64,000 bases of DNA from Kluyvera ascorbata_C (GCF_044197065.1 NZ_JBIQOI010000002.1:186001-250000); one strand, 5' to 3'; numbered from the stretch's first letter, positions 1 through 8,653 are shown. Notes: a model not told the origin generated them from the sequence alone. Made by a program: numbers and translations.

Positions 1-1
1 G

Positions 2-1681
2 GCATCGTGCGTAGCCCTTTGGCTGGCTTTCAGTCTGCGCCTTAACAGTAAAGGCGTGCTGCTGTCCCGCGTCGGCGCGGCGCTCGCCATGGGTATTGCC
101 ATCGCCGCTATGCACTACACCGGCATGAGCGCCGCCACCTTCACCGGCGATGGTCATATGATGATGAACCACGACGCCATGGTCAGCGAAGAGGGGCTTT
201 CTATCTGGGTATCGGTCACTACGCTGCTTCTGCTGGGACTGATGCTGATGATTTCCATGGTGGATTCGCAGGTGCGCACTACGCGCCTGACGGAGAATTT
301 ACAGCGCCTAAATCAACAGCTGGAGCAACAGGCGCGCTTCGACGGGCTGACGGGGCTTGCGAACCGCAGCCAGATTGATATGCGGCTGCTGGCCTGCCTG
401 CATCAATCGCGCCTGGCCGGCAGCACTTTCGCGCTGGTGCTGATGGATCTCGACCGTTTTAAGTTAATTAACGATGCCTGGGGCCACCATGTTGGCGATA
501 ACCTACTGGTGTCCGTTGCAAACCGCATGAGCGCCTGCATTAATCCAAAAATGACGCTCGCGCGTATCGGTGGGGATGAGTTTATTCTACTGGCTCCAGA
601 CTGTAATGAAGCGGAAATTGCCGATATTTGCACCCGTATGGTGGAGAGTATTCGTCGTCCGTTTTATCACTCCGGGCAAATCCTGCAAATCTCTTTAAGC
701 GTAGGGATAAGCCTTTATCCCGGCCACGGCGAAACGCCTCAGGAACTGAAGCTGTCCGCAGACACGGCGATGTATCATGTGAAGCACAGCGGTCGCAATG
801 GTTGGGTCTTCTATCATGAATCGATGCTCGACAGCACCTGGCAAGGAGCGCATTTCCTGCAGGATCTGACCCAGGCGCTGGATCGCGGTCAATTTGAACT
901 GTGGTATCAGCCCAAATATCACGTCAAAGAACAGCGCATTTACGGCTTTGAAGCTCTTCTGCGCTGGCGGCATCCGAAAAAAGGCATCCTGCTGCCCGAG
1001 GTTTTCCTGCCTACGCTACAGAACACGGGGCTTATTGTCCCGGTCGGTAACTGGATTGTGGACCAGGCCTGTCAACAGTTGCACCAATGGAGTCTGTCAG
1101 GGCATGACGATTGGACGGTTTCGCTGAATATCTCTCCGGTGCAGTTTGAACAGCAGAACTTTTATGAACGCGTCTGCGATGCGCTGGTACGCCATCACGT
1201 TTCCCCGACTCGCCTGACCATTGAGCTTGCGGAAACCACCGCGCTTCACGGCTTTGACCGCAGCGTGCAGATATTTAACGATTTCTGTCGCATCGGGATC
1301 ACCATTTCCATCGATAACTTTGGCGTGGGCTACTCCAACATGCTGGCGCTGCAGGATCTCCCGGCGGGGGAACTTAAAATCGATAAAAGCTTTATGAAGG
1401 ATATGCGCGAAAACAGCAAACACGTCCGAATTGTCTCCACTATCATCAACATCGCCCACTCGATGAATATGGATGTCGTGGCCGAAGGTATAGAGACCCA
1501 GGAACAACAGCGGATCCTCAGCGGACTTGGCTGCGATGCCCTCCAGGGCTTCTGGTTCTCCGACCCAGTACCTGCGGAAGACATTGAAGTCATGCTGAAT
1601 AACCTGCCGCTGACCGGCGACCCGAACGCCCCTGCCACGCTACGTCGGGATATTTCGTCAGGTAAAAAGCGGCAGGCCTGA
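2..1681 (+). CDS. MHYT-GGDEF-EAL cyclic-di-GMP protein, 5' end cut by window
   Basis: The reading frame is open to the first bases of the window, so the N-terminus lies outside it. What remains is the end of a membrane MHYT sensor (motif MHYT near base 110, then a transmembrane helix near 220-260), a GGDEF domain with an intact GGDEF motif (bases about 569-583) and an EAL domain with an intact EAL motif (about 950-958). Such proteins make and/or degrade cyclic-di-GMP at the inner membrane. No RxxD inhibitory site is visible in front of GGDEF. In the EAL domain the usual DDFG signature reads DNFG (about base 1313), so a metal-binding Asp is replaced and phosphodiesterase activity is uncertain. 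The class assignment is firm; which activity dominates is not. Confidence 0.9.
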   Translation, partial: ASCVALWLAFSLRLNSKGVLLSRVGAALAMGIAIAAMHYTGMSAATFTGDGHMMMNHDAMVSEEGLSIWVSVTTLLLLGLMLMISMVDSQVRTTRLTENLQRLNQQLEQQARFDGLTGLANRSQIDMRLLACLHQSRLAGSTFALVLMDLDRFKLINDAWGHHVGDNLLVSVANRMSACINPKMTLARIGGDEFILLAPDCNEAEIADICTRMVESIRRPFYHSGQILQISLSVGISLYPGHGETPQELKLSADTAMYHVKHSGRNGWVFYHESMLDSTWQGAHFLQDLTQALDRGQFELWYQPKYHVKEQRIYGFEALLRWRHPKKGILLPEVFLPTLQNTGLIVPVGNWIVDQACQQLHQWSLSGHDDWTVSLNISPVQFEQQNFYERVCDALVRHHVSPTRLTIELAETTALHGFDRSVQIFNDFCRIGITISIDNFGVGYSNMLALQDLPAGELKIDKSFMKDMRENSKHVRIVSTIINIAHSMNMDVVAEGIETQEQQRILSGLGCDALQGFWFSDPVPAEDIEVMLNNLPLTGDPNAPATLRRDISSGKKRQA

Positions 1682-1778
1682 AGCCTGCCGAGCGACACGT
1701 GTCGTTGGATGCGATTAAGATGATGGACAATCGTTATCCGGCAGCTATGCAGGCTCGTGTCGAACAATCACCAGCACA

Positions 1779-1807
1779 ACGGCCTGTTACTTTACAGGCC
1801 GTTTTTT
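1779..1807 (+). terminator. Rho-independent terminator after the GGDEF-EAL gene
   Basis: A 9-bp stem (ACGGCCTGT pairing with ACAGGCCGT) with a 6-nt loop is followed by six T residues. It ends at the stop codon of the convergent DMT gene. Confidence 0.85.
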
Positions 1808-2268
1808 CAGGTAGTTACCGGCGTCACCTTGCTGCTTGAATAGATAAAATAGAGCGCAATGCCTAAGCAAATCACCGCGCCCAGACGGGTATAGGTGAAG
1901 TGAATAGACGAGTTGCCCAGCCAGCCAAAGTGGTCAATCAGCATACTCATGGCCAGTTGGCCGAAAATAACCGCCACCGTGGCGATGCCGGTACCAATTC
2001 GCTGTACCGCCACGACCATAATCACAATGTACGGAACGCCGAGCATCGCCCCCATCAGCTGCCATTTTGGCACGTCCAGTAACGTCACCGCCTGCACCGG
2101 CTCGAAATAGAAAATCAGCAGTGCCGTTACCAGCGCCCCCACCGAGAAGGTCAGGAATGCGCTTTTCAGAACGCCCACCTGGCTGCCCAGCCGACCGTTA
2201 ATTGCCGCCTGAACGCTCAGCGTCGCGCCGCCCAATACCGCCAATAGCATCATAATAACTATCATCAT
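1807..2268 (-). CDS. Small DMT-superfamily membrane protein (DUF606/YdcZ type), second of a pair
   Basis: A 153-residue, very hydrophobic protein with about five membrane helices and a glycine-rich N-terminal helix of the DUF606 (YdcZ) type, a half-length branch of the drug/metabolite transporter superfamily. Members often occur as adjacent pairs that probably form a hetero-oligomeric carrier. Its ATG follows the TAA of the upstream partner without a gap (TAAATG), which points to translational coupling. The C-terminus is polar and serine-rich. The divergent LysR gene beyond the partner is the likely regulator. The substrate is unknown. Confidence 0.8.
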   Translation of the reverse strand: MMIVIMMLLAVLGGATLSVQAAINGRLGSQVGVLKSAFLTFSVGALVTALLIFYFEPVQAVTLLDVPKWQLMGAMLGVPYIVIMVVAVQRIGTGIATVAVIFGQLAMSMLIDHFGWLGNSSIHFTYTRLGAVICLGIALYFIYSSSKVTPVTT

Positions 2269-2706
2269 TTACCCTCTTGCCACCAGCAGCAGCGCCGCCA
2301 GAATAAACCCCAACGCGTACAGACGCTGGACGTTGATTTTACGATGCGGCGTGCCAAACAGGCCGTAATGATCAATCAACAGGCTTTTAAAAACCTGCCC
2401 CGCCAGCACACCTATCATGGTCATTGCCACGCCAATAATCGGCGCCGCCACCGTGAGGATCACCACGTATATCGGCCCGAGCACCCCACCCAATAACGTC
2501 CAGCCCGGCTGGGTAAAAAATGAGGGCCCCGAACGCGGACTGAAAAACAGCATCAGTAAAAACGTCAGCGCCGCCCCGACGCCGAAAATGCTGAACGTCG
2601 CCCATAAATCACCCACTTCCCCGCCGAGCGGCCCCAGAATACCGGCCTCAATCGACAGCCCCATACCGCCGGCTATCACCAACGCAATCAATAACAGTTG
2701 CATCAA
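2269..2706 (-). CDS. Small DMT-superfamily membrane protein (DUF606/YdcZ type), first of a pair
   Basis: A 145-residue integral membrane protein of the same family as its downstream neighbour. It has about five predicted helices, a glycine-rich first helix, and a conserved GPLGG-type segment followed by a second hydrophobic hairpin. It is the promoter-proximal gene of a two-gene unit and lies 93 bp from the divergent LysR gene, the usual layout for a LysR-controlled transporter. The two half-size proteins probably work together as one permease. No substrate can be named from sequence. Confidence 0.8.
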   Translation of the reverse strand: MMQLLLIALVIAGGMGLSIEAGILGPLGGEVGDLWATFSIFGVGAALTFLLMLFFSPRSGPSFFTQPGWTLLGGVLGPIYVVILTVAAPIIGVAMTMIGVLAGQVFKSLLIDHYGLFGTPHRKINVQRLYALGFILAALLLVARG

Positions 2707-2799
2707 TACCCTCCCATCGTTAAGGCGGGTGAAGATAGTCGATTTTGATTGCCTTAAAAATGGTATAAGTAGAGAAACACTTTTTCAGGATTTGCATTA

Positions 2800-3735
2800 A
2801 TGTTCGATCTCAGCGCGGTAAATATCCGCACCCTGATGTTCTTTATTGCGGTGTACGATGCGCAAAGTTTTTCCGTTGTCGCCCGCAAAGAAGGGGTCTC
2901 GGCATCGATGATTTCGCGCACCATGCAGCAGTTTGAAGAGGCTATCGGTCAGCAGTTGTTTTATCGCAATACGCGTTCGGTTATCCCAACAGAAGCCGCG
3001 CGGCAGCTGATTGACCATGTCCGTGCCATTGCCGATGAACTTGAGCAAGCAAAAGAGACGTTGCAGAGCCGTGCCGCCTCACCGTCTGGCACGGTGCGCA
3101 TCAATGCACCGGTCTTTTTTGGCCAACGGCACATCGCTCCCGCCCTTGTCGGGCTCATCGAACGCTACCCCGCATTGCAGGTTGAGCTGACGCTGACCGA
3201 TGATTTTGTCGACCCGCATCGGGAGGCTACCGACGTTATTTTTCGCATCGGCGCTTTGACCGACTCGGCGTTTCACGCCCGGGTGTTTGGCAATCAGCAT
3301 TACCATCTGGCCGCCTCGCCCGCCTATCTTCGTCAGCACGGCGCACCGCAATCGCCGGCCGATATCCATCAACACGCGTGTTTGGTTTATAAAGGTTCGT
3401 CAGGCCCTAACCGCTGGTTGTTGAAGCAAGGTGAAGCACCATGGGTCCACTACCCGCTGTCGCCGAGGCTGGTTTCCAATAACGCCGACGCGCTGCTGTC
3501 TGCCGCACTTGGGGGAATGGGGCTGGTGCTGTTTCCTGACTGGCTTATCGGTGACTGTCTGAAAAACGGCACGCTGATTAAGCTATTAGCAGATGTTGAT
3601 GCGGCGATTCATACCGATACGCAGCAAATTGCGGCACTCTATCCAAACGCCCGCCACCCGCCGCTGAACGTGCGTGCGGTGATTGATTACTATGTAGAAA
3701 AATTTGGCTCTCCGCCGTACTGGCAGGTGAAATAG
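2800..3735 (+). CDS. LysR-family transcriptional regulator
   Basis: 311 residues with an N-terminal winged helix-turn-helix (residues about 5-65: FFIAVYDAQSFSVVARKEGVSASMISRTMQQFEE region) followed by a substrate-binding domain of the LysR type. The effector domain is of the CrgA/AaeR-like group, in which a single Cys/His-poor pocket follows a TVRINAP-like strand. It reads away from the DMT pair across a 93-bp AT-rich gap containing a TATAAG hexamer (2764-2769), so it probably controls that pair and itself. The effector is unknown. Confidence 0.88.
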   Translation: MFDLSAVNIRTLMFFIAVYDAQSFSVVARKEGVSASMISRTMQQFEEAIGQQLFYRNTRSVIPTEAARQLIDHVRAIADELEQAKETLQSRAASPSGTVRINAPVFFGQRHIAPALVGLIERYPALQVELTLTDDFVDPHREATDVIFRIGALTDSAFHARVFGNQHYHLAASPAYLRQHGAPQSPADIHQHACLVYKGSSGPNRWLLKQGEAPWVHYPLSPRLVSNNADALLSAALGGMGLVLFPDWLIGDCLKNGTLIKLLADVDAAIHTDTQQIAALYPNARHPPLNVRAVIDYYVEKFGSPPYWQVK

Positions 3736-3737
3736 AT

Positions 3738-3766
3738 AACCCGGCGTTGCTGCGCGCGGCCGGGTT
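3738..3766. terminator. Hairpin between the convergent LysR and transketolase genes
   Basis: An inverted repeat with 8-bp arms (AACCCGGC and GCCGGGTT) lies in the 50-bp convergent gap. There is no run of T on either side, so it is a weak bidirectional terminator candidate. Confidence 0.45.
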
Positions 3767-3785
3767 GATGTGCGGTAAAAACGAA

Positions 3786-5777
3786 TTACAACAGCGCTCT
3801 CGCCTTCTCCAGCACGTTTTCTACGGTGAAGCCGAACGCGTTGAACAGCAGATCCGCTGGCGCAGACTCACCGAAGGTGGTCATGCCAACGATAGCACCG
3901 TTCAGGCCCACGTATTTGAACCAGTAGTCGGCGATGCCCGCTTCGATTGCCACGCGCGCAGATACCGCTTTCGGCAGTACGGATTCACGGTAAGCCGCGT
4001 CCTGTTTGTCGAAGGCGTCAGTAGACGGCATGGATACCACGCGCGCCTTCACGCCTTCAGCGGTCAGTTTTTCGTAAGCGGCAACGGCCAGCTCAACTTC
4101 GGAACCGGTCGCAATCAGGATGATCTGCGGCTGGCCATCGCTGTCTTTCAGCACGTAACCACCACGCGCCACGTTCGCCAGCTGCACTTCGGTACGGTCC
4201 TGTTGCGCCAGGTTCTGACGGGAGAGGATCAGCGCGGTTGGGCCGTCGTGACGCTCTACGCCGTATTTCCACGCTATCGCAGATTCAACCTGGTCACATG
4301 GGCGCCAGGTGCTCATGTTCGGGGTCACGCGCAGGGAGGCAATCTGCTCTACCGGCTGGTGAGTTGGGCCATCTTCGCCCAGACCGATAGAGTCGTGGGT
4401 GTAGACCATCACCTGGCGTTTCTTCATCAGCGCCGCCATACGCACCGCGTTACGGGCATATTCAACGAACATCAGGAAGGTCGAGGTGTACGGCAGGAAG
4501 CCACCGTGCAGCGAAATACCGTTGGCAATTGCGGTCATACCAAATTCGCGCACGCCGTAATGGATATAGTTACCCGCGATGTCTTCGTTAATCGCCTTAG
4601 AGCCGGACCAGATGGTCAGGTTAGACGGTGCCAGGTCAGCGGAGCCGCCAAGGAATTCAGGAAGCCATGGACCGAAGGCTTCAATCGCGTTCTGAGACGC
4701 TTTACGGCTGGCGATTTTCGCCGGGTTAGCCTGCAGCTTAGCGATGAATTCGTTCGCCTTCGCGTCGAAGTCAGACGGCATGTCACCTTTCATACGGCGG
4801 GTGAACTCTGCGGCTTCCTGCGGGAAAGCTTTCGCATAAGCGGCGAACTTGTCGTTCCAGGCGGCTTCTTTGACCTGGCCTGCAGCTTTCGCATTCCACT
4901 GTGCATAGATGTCAGCCGGGATTTCAAACGGACCGTATTTCCAGCCCAGTTTTTCGCGGGTCAGCGCCACTTCGGCTTCACCCAGCGGTGCGCCGTGAGA
5001 GTCGTGAGTACCCGCTTTGTTTGGTGAACCGAAACCGATAACGGTTTTGCACATCAGCAGGGATGGCTTGTCGGTGACTTTACGCGCTTCTTCTACGGCA
5101 CGTTTAATCGCTTCTGGATCGTGGCCGTCGATGTCACGGATCACGTGCCAGTGGTAGGCTTCGAAACGTTTAGCGGTGTCATCGGTGAACCAGCCTTCAA
5201 CGTGGCCGTCGATGGAGATGCCGTTGTCATCGTAGAACGCAATCAGTTTGCCCAGCTTCAGGGTACCTGCCAGGGAGCACACTTCGTGAGAAATGCCTTC
5301 CATCATGCAGCCGTCGCCCATGAACGCATAGGTGAAGTGGTCAACGATGTCGTGACCCGGACGGTTGAACTGCGCCGCCAGCGTTTTTTCTGCGATAGCC
5401 ATACCGACAGCGTTCGCAATACCCTGACCCAGTGGGCCAGTCGTGGTTTCAACACCTGCGGTGTAACCCACTTCCGGGTGGCCTGGGGTTTTGGAGTGCA
5501 GCTGACGGAAGTTTTTCAGTTCTTCGATAGGCAGGTCGTAGCCGGTGAGGTGCAGCAGGCTATAAATCAGCATGGAGCCGTGACCATTGGACAGCACAAA
5601 GCGGTCACGGTCAGCCCAGGACGGGTTCTGTGGGTTATGGTTCAGAAAATCACGCCACAGGACTTCGGCAATGTCAGCCATACCCATAGGGGCACCCGGG
5701 TGACCGGAATTCGATTTTTGTACACCATCAACAGAAAGCATGCGCAAAGCATTCGCAAGCGTGCGACGAGTCATCAT
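3786..5777 (-). CDS. Transketolase, TktA-like, last gene of a PTS sugar operon
   Basis: 663 residues, the length of E. coli TktA, and almost identical to it in the conserved blocks. The enzyme is thiamine-diphosphate dependent and moves two-carbon units between xylulose-5-phosphate and aldose phosphates in the cytosol. Visible features are the SGHPG and LSNGHGS substrate loops, the GDGCMMEG...N cofactor motif near residue 155, and the HDSIGLGEDGPTHQP segment. The start is the first of two tandem ATGs, eight bases after GGAG. The unusual point is its place: it ends an operon with PTS genes and an AlsE-like epimerase, not a housekeeping position. It is therefore probably a second, substrate-induced transketolase. 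The symbol is left blank because tktA proper should lie elsewhere. Confidence 0.93.
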   Translation of the reverse strand: MMTRRTLANALRMLSVDGVQKSNSGHPGAPMGMADIAEVLWRDFLNHNPQNPSWADRDRFVLSNGHGSMLIYSLLHLTGYDLPIEELKNFRQLHSKTPGHPEVGYTAGVETTTGPLGQGIANAVGMAIAEKTLAAQFNRPGHDIVDHFTYAFMGDGCMMEGISHEVCSLAGTLKLGKLIAFYDDNGISIDGHVEGWFTDDTAKRFEAYHWHVIRDIDGHDPEAIKRAVEEARKVTDKPSLLMCKTVIGFGSPNKAGTHDSHGAPLGEAEVALTREKLGWKYGPFEIPADIYAQWNAKAAGQVKEAAWNDKFAAYAKAFPQEAAEFTRRMKGDMPSDFDAKANEFIAKLQANPAKIASRKASQNAIEAFGPWLPEFLGGSADLAPSNLTIWSGSKAINEDIAGNYIHYGVREFGMTAIANGISLHGGFLPYTSTFLMFVEYARNAVRMAALMKKRQVMVYTHDSIGLGEDGPTHQPVEQIASLRVTPNMSTWRPCDQVESAIAWKYGVERHDGPTALILSRQNLAQQDRTEVQLANVARGGYVLKDSDGQPQIILIATGSEVELAVAAYEKLTAEGVKARVVSMPSTDAFDKQDAAYRESVLPKAVSARVAIEAGIADYWFKYVGLNGAIVGMTTFGESAPADLLFNAFGFTVENVLEKARALL

Positions 5778-5836
5778 GAGGGGAACTCCAGAGAGAAAGA
5801 GGTTACAGCGCCCTCAACCGTAATGATCAGGCGGGA

Positions 5837-5875
5837 GCGCAAAGAGACGGGACCGGTTAAATAGACTCTTTGCGC
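5837..5875 (-). repeat. Intercistronic inverted repeat between epimerase and transketolase genes
   Basis: Perfect 10-bp arms (GCGCAAAGAG and CTCTTTGCGC) flank a 19-base loop inside the 135-bp gap between the epimerase and transketolase genes. No U-run follows on the coding strand, so it is better read as an mRNA-processing or stability structure than as a full terminator. Confidence 0.55.
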
Positions 5876-5912
5876 ATCGCTAATGCTCAATACGGCTGAG
5901 CGCGCTGCAATT

Positions 5913-6590
5913 TTAGGCAGCGACTTCGCGCTGGTAGATATCGATCATTTTATCCCAGGCATCGCTGACGTTTTCCGCCAGCGAGAACAGGCCTGAAGTA
6001 CCGACGATGAACACATCGACCCCGGACTGGGAAATGACGTTGAAAGTTTTTTCGTTGCAGGAGCCGTCAATCTCGGTCAGGTAGTGGTACCCATTCGCTT
6101 CACGCATCGCAATCAGCTGTTTGATTTTGTTGAGCGATTCCGGGATAAACTTCTGCCCCGCGTAGCCTGGGTCAACCGACATTACCGTCACTTTATCCAG
6201 CAGATGCGCGTACTCTTTGATAGCATCCGCCGGAGTTGCCGGGTTCAGCACCACGCCGCAGCGACGACCAGCATCTTTAATCTGGTTCAGCAGACGGAAG
6301 ATTTTGTTATTCGCCGTCTCCGGGTGGAAGCTAATGATGTCGGCACCGGCATCAATACACATCGGAATAATGTCTTCCGGATGGTTAACCATCAGGTGCA
6401 CGTCAATCGGCACATCGGTTATCTTTTTCAGGTTTTCGATAAAGAACGGTGACAGCGTGATGTTCTTCACATAGCTACCGTCCATAATATCGACGTGGTA
6501 GAAGTCTGCCCGGCCGTTCATGGCCGTGATTTGTTCTCTGAACTGCGTTAAATCCATGCACATTAACGAAGGCGAAAATTTAGCCGCCAT
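5913..6590 (-). CDS. AlsE-like sugar-phosphate 3-epimerase (Rpe family)
   Basis: 225 residues, a single TIM barrel of the ribulose-phosphate 3-epimerase family. Catalytic-site motifs are all present: SPSLMCMD at the N-terminus, HVDIMDG, DVHLMV, SFHPE, VMSVDPGYAGQ and the phosphate loop IVGTSGLF. The opening SPSLMCMD and the ending VFIVGTSGLF match E. coli AlsE (D-allulose-6-phosphate 3-epimerase) better than Rpe. It lies 21 bp downstream of the EIIC gene and 135 bp upstream of a transketolase gene. A likely role is epimerising the phosphorylated sugar made by the PTS to fructose-6-phosphate or xylulose-5-phosphate. Which of the two it acts on cannot be decided from sequence. Confidence 0.85.
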   Translation of the reverse strand: MAAKFSPSLMCMDLTQFREQITAMNGRADFYHVDIMDGSYVKNITLSPFFIENLKKITDVPIDVHLMVNHPEDIIPMCIDAGADIISFHPETANNKIFRLLNQIKDAGRRCGVVLNPATPADAIKEYAHLLDKVTVMSVDPGYAGQKFIPESLNKIKQLIAMREANGYHYLTEIDGSCNEKTFNVISQSGVDVFIVGTSGLFSLAENVSDAWDKMIDIYQREVAA

Positions 6591-6611
6591 ACCTCACCTC
6601 ACTAGAATCAA

Positions 6612-7874
6612 TTAGTTAAAGAGCGCCACTACATGCCCAAGAATGATGCCTACCACGCCGAAGTCCGCATCGCCAAAGGTGGTGGACGCAAAGCCCAAAT
6701 CCCCCATCAGCGGCAGCAAAATGGCCGGTAAGAACGAAATCAGCAGACCCTGTGCGAAAGCACCAATAATCGCCCCGCGTCGACCGCCGCAGATGTTGCC
6801 GTAAACCCCCGCCGTTGCGCCGCAGAAGAAGTGCGGGACCAGGCCTGGAACGATGACGCTTAAACCAAACAGTGGGCACAGGAACATACTCACCAGGCCT
6901 GCGGCAAAGCTCGACAGGAAGCCGACAATGACGGCGTTTGGCGCGAATGGGAAGACCGTTGGGCAGTCCAGTGCCGGTTTGGCGTCTTTCACCAGTTTGT
7001 CTGCGATACCTTTAAAGGCAGGGACGATTTCGGCAATAATCATGCGTACGCCCGCCAGGATAATCCACACGCCGGCAGCAAAGGTCAGCGACTGAATGAT
7101 GGCGAAGATAATGAAGTTCTGACCGCCGCTAACGCTGGTTTCCACGAATTCTTTACCGGCTACCAACACCAGGATTACGAACAGGATCATCATCGTCAGC
7201 GAGATAGCGACCGACGAGTCACGCAGGAAGTTCAGCGACTTCGGTACCTTCAGCTCTTCAATCGACGGGCTGCCCTTACCGACCACTTTCCCCACCCACG
7301 CCGACAGCAGATAGCCGGTTGAGCCAAAGTGGCCCAGCGCCAGGTCATCGGTGCCGGTGATTTTCCGGGTGAATGGCTGCAGGATGGCCGGAGAGACTAC
7401 CATCATGATGCCGAGGATCACCGCGCCAACCAGCACTACCCAGAACGGCGACAAACCGCCGACGGAGAGAATAACGGCCAGCATTGCCGACATGTAAAGC
7501 GTGTGGTGCCCGGTCAGGAAGATGTACTTCAGCGGCGTAATACGGGCGAGAACGATGTTAAACAGCATCCCCAGCACCATAATCATCGCCGTCGCAGTAC
7601 CGTAGTTTTTCTGCGCCAGCGCCGCCATGGCGTCAGTGTTTGGCACCACGCCCTGAATATGGAACGAATGCTCAAACAGCTGGCTAAACGTGGTCAAGGT
7701 CGTGGCGATAATCGCCGCGCCGGATGTTAATATCACAAAACCCATAATTGTTTTGAGGGTTCCGGAAATAACATCGGAAAATGCTTTCTTCTGCAATAAT
7801 AAGCCAATCAGGGAAAACAGACCGACCAGAATTGCTGGCGTACCCAACACATCATGAATAATAAACTGCAGCAT
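6612..7874 (-). CDS. PTS system EIIC permease, ascorbate/UlaA (SgaT) family
   Basis: 420 residues with about ten to eleven hydrophobic segments. The UlaA-type features are the opening stretch ending in a GFVILTSGA helix, the central LTGHHTLYMSAML segment, the LALGHFGSTGYL loop and the C-terminal GATAGVYGNICGGRRGA block. This subunit forms the sugar channel in the inner membrane and works with separate EIIB and EIIA proteins encoded just upstream. E. coli members of the family move L-ascorbate. The downstream genes here (AlsE-like epimerase, transketolase) differ from the ula pathway, so another ketose or sugar alcohol is more likely. Confidence 0.87.
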   Translation of the reverse strand: MLQFIIHDVLGTPAILVGLFSLIGLLLQKKAFSDVISGTLKTIMGFVILTSGAAIIATTLTTFSQLFEHSFHIQGVVPNTDAMAALAQKNYGTATAMIMVLGMLFNIVLARITPLKYIFLTGHHTLYMSAMLAVILSVGGLSPFWVVLVGAVILGIMMVVSPAILQPFTRKITGTDDLALGHFGSTGYLLSAWVGKVVGKGSPSIEELKVPKSLNFLRDSSVAISLTMMILFVILVLVAGKEFVETSVSGGQNFIIFAIIQSLTFAAGVWIILAGVRMIIAEIVPAFKGIADKLVKDAKPALDCPTVFPFAPNAVIVGFLSSFAAGLVSMFLCPLFGLSVIVPGLVPHFFCGATAGVYGNICGGRRGAIIGAFAQGLLISFLPAILLPLMGDLGFASTTFGDADFGVVGIILGHVVALFN

Positions 7875-7905
7875 AGAATAGCTCCGTAGGGCCGCAAATA
7901 ATTAA

Positions 7906-8172
7906 TCAGATATTCTCAGAGAGAATTTCTTTAATTTTATTGTTGTCCAGCAGATTAGACAGACCAAAGACCTTCGCGGAATGACTGGACAGATGTTCAG
8001 CGATATCTTTCGCGCTAAGGATAATGTCGGCAGTTTCGCTTTTCGCCGACGTAAGGTCTGTATGGGAAACCTCTGCGTCTTTATTCAACTCTTTGAGGAT
8101 TTTTTTAACGTTCATTTCAACAATGAAGCTGCTGCCTAAACCATTACCGCAAACAATCAGAACCTTTTTCAT
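7906..8172 (-). CDS. PTS system EIIB, ascorbate/lactose type
   Basis: 88 residues. The phosphorylated cysteine is Cys8 in VCGNGLGSSF, the standard EIIB P-loop of the ascorbate/galactitol group. It receives phosphate from EIIA and passes it to the sugar carried by EIIC. The gene sits 10 bp after the EIIA gene and 31 bp before the EIIC gene, so the three PTS subunits are separate polypeptides in one operon. The lysine-rich alpha/beta fold and length agree with UlaB-like proteins. Confidence 0.87.
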   Translation of the reverse strand: MKKVLIVCGNGLGSSFIVEMNVKKILKELNKDAEVSHTDLTSAKSETADIILSAKDIAEHLSSHSAKVFGLSNLLDNNKIKEILSENI

Positions 8173-8182
8173 CTTTACCTCA

Positions 8183-8623
8183 TTATCCGTTGATAACGCT
8201 TTGAATTGCTTCCATTGATGATGCTTTCAGCAGTGCTGAGAGACGTTCATCATCACTAAAAATCTCTGCCAGTGCCGTAATCATGTTGATGTGTTCTTCG
8301 CCTGAAAGTGCGCACAACATAATCACAACATAGATAGGGTCATTCTCATCAGCGTCAAAAGAGACACCTTGTTTAATATGTAAAAGTGACAAACCATTTT
8401 TAATCGCCCCCTGCTCCGGGCGTGCATGTGGCATTGCCAGGCCGGGTGCTAAAACATAATAAGGGCCGAGTTCCTGATGGCTGTTAAAAATCGCGTTAAT
8501 ATAATCTTCAGTAATCGCACCTTTCACCAATAAAGGTTGTGCCGACAGCGTAATGGCCTGCTTCCAGTCACTGACTGAATCCACAATCTGGATATTTTCT
8601 ACAGGTAGCCAGGTCGTAATCAT
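8183..8623 (-). CDS. PTS system EIIA, fructose/mannitol-ascorbate type
   Basis: 146 residues of the PTS_EIIA_2 fold. The phosphorylated histidine is His66 in the motif AMPHARPEQ. It takes phosphate from HPr and gives it to the EIIB encoded next. It is the first gene of the five-gene operon EIIA-EIIB-EIIC-epimerase-transketolase, and its start codon faces the LacI-type regulator across 222 bp holding two palindromic operators and a CRP-like site. Confidence 0.87.
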   Translation of the reverse strand: MITTWLPVENIQIVDSVSDWKQAITLSAQPLLVKGAITEDYINAIFNSHQELGPYYVLAPGLAMPHARPEQGAIKNGLSLLHIKQGVSFDADENDPIYVVIMLCALSGEEHINMITALAEIFSDDERLSALLKASSMEAIQSVING

Positions 8624-8653
8624 AAATACCCCGAGAGCGTTGAAAGTGGGCCT

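Noticed and set aside
3747..5027. 426-codon open frame on the + strand
   Set aside because: It is antisense to transketolase, whose protein is recognised over its whole length; the frame is a mirror of GC-rich codons.
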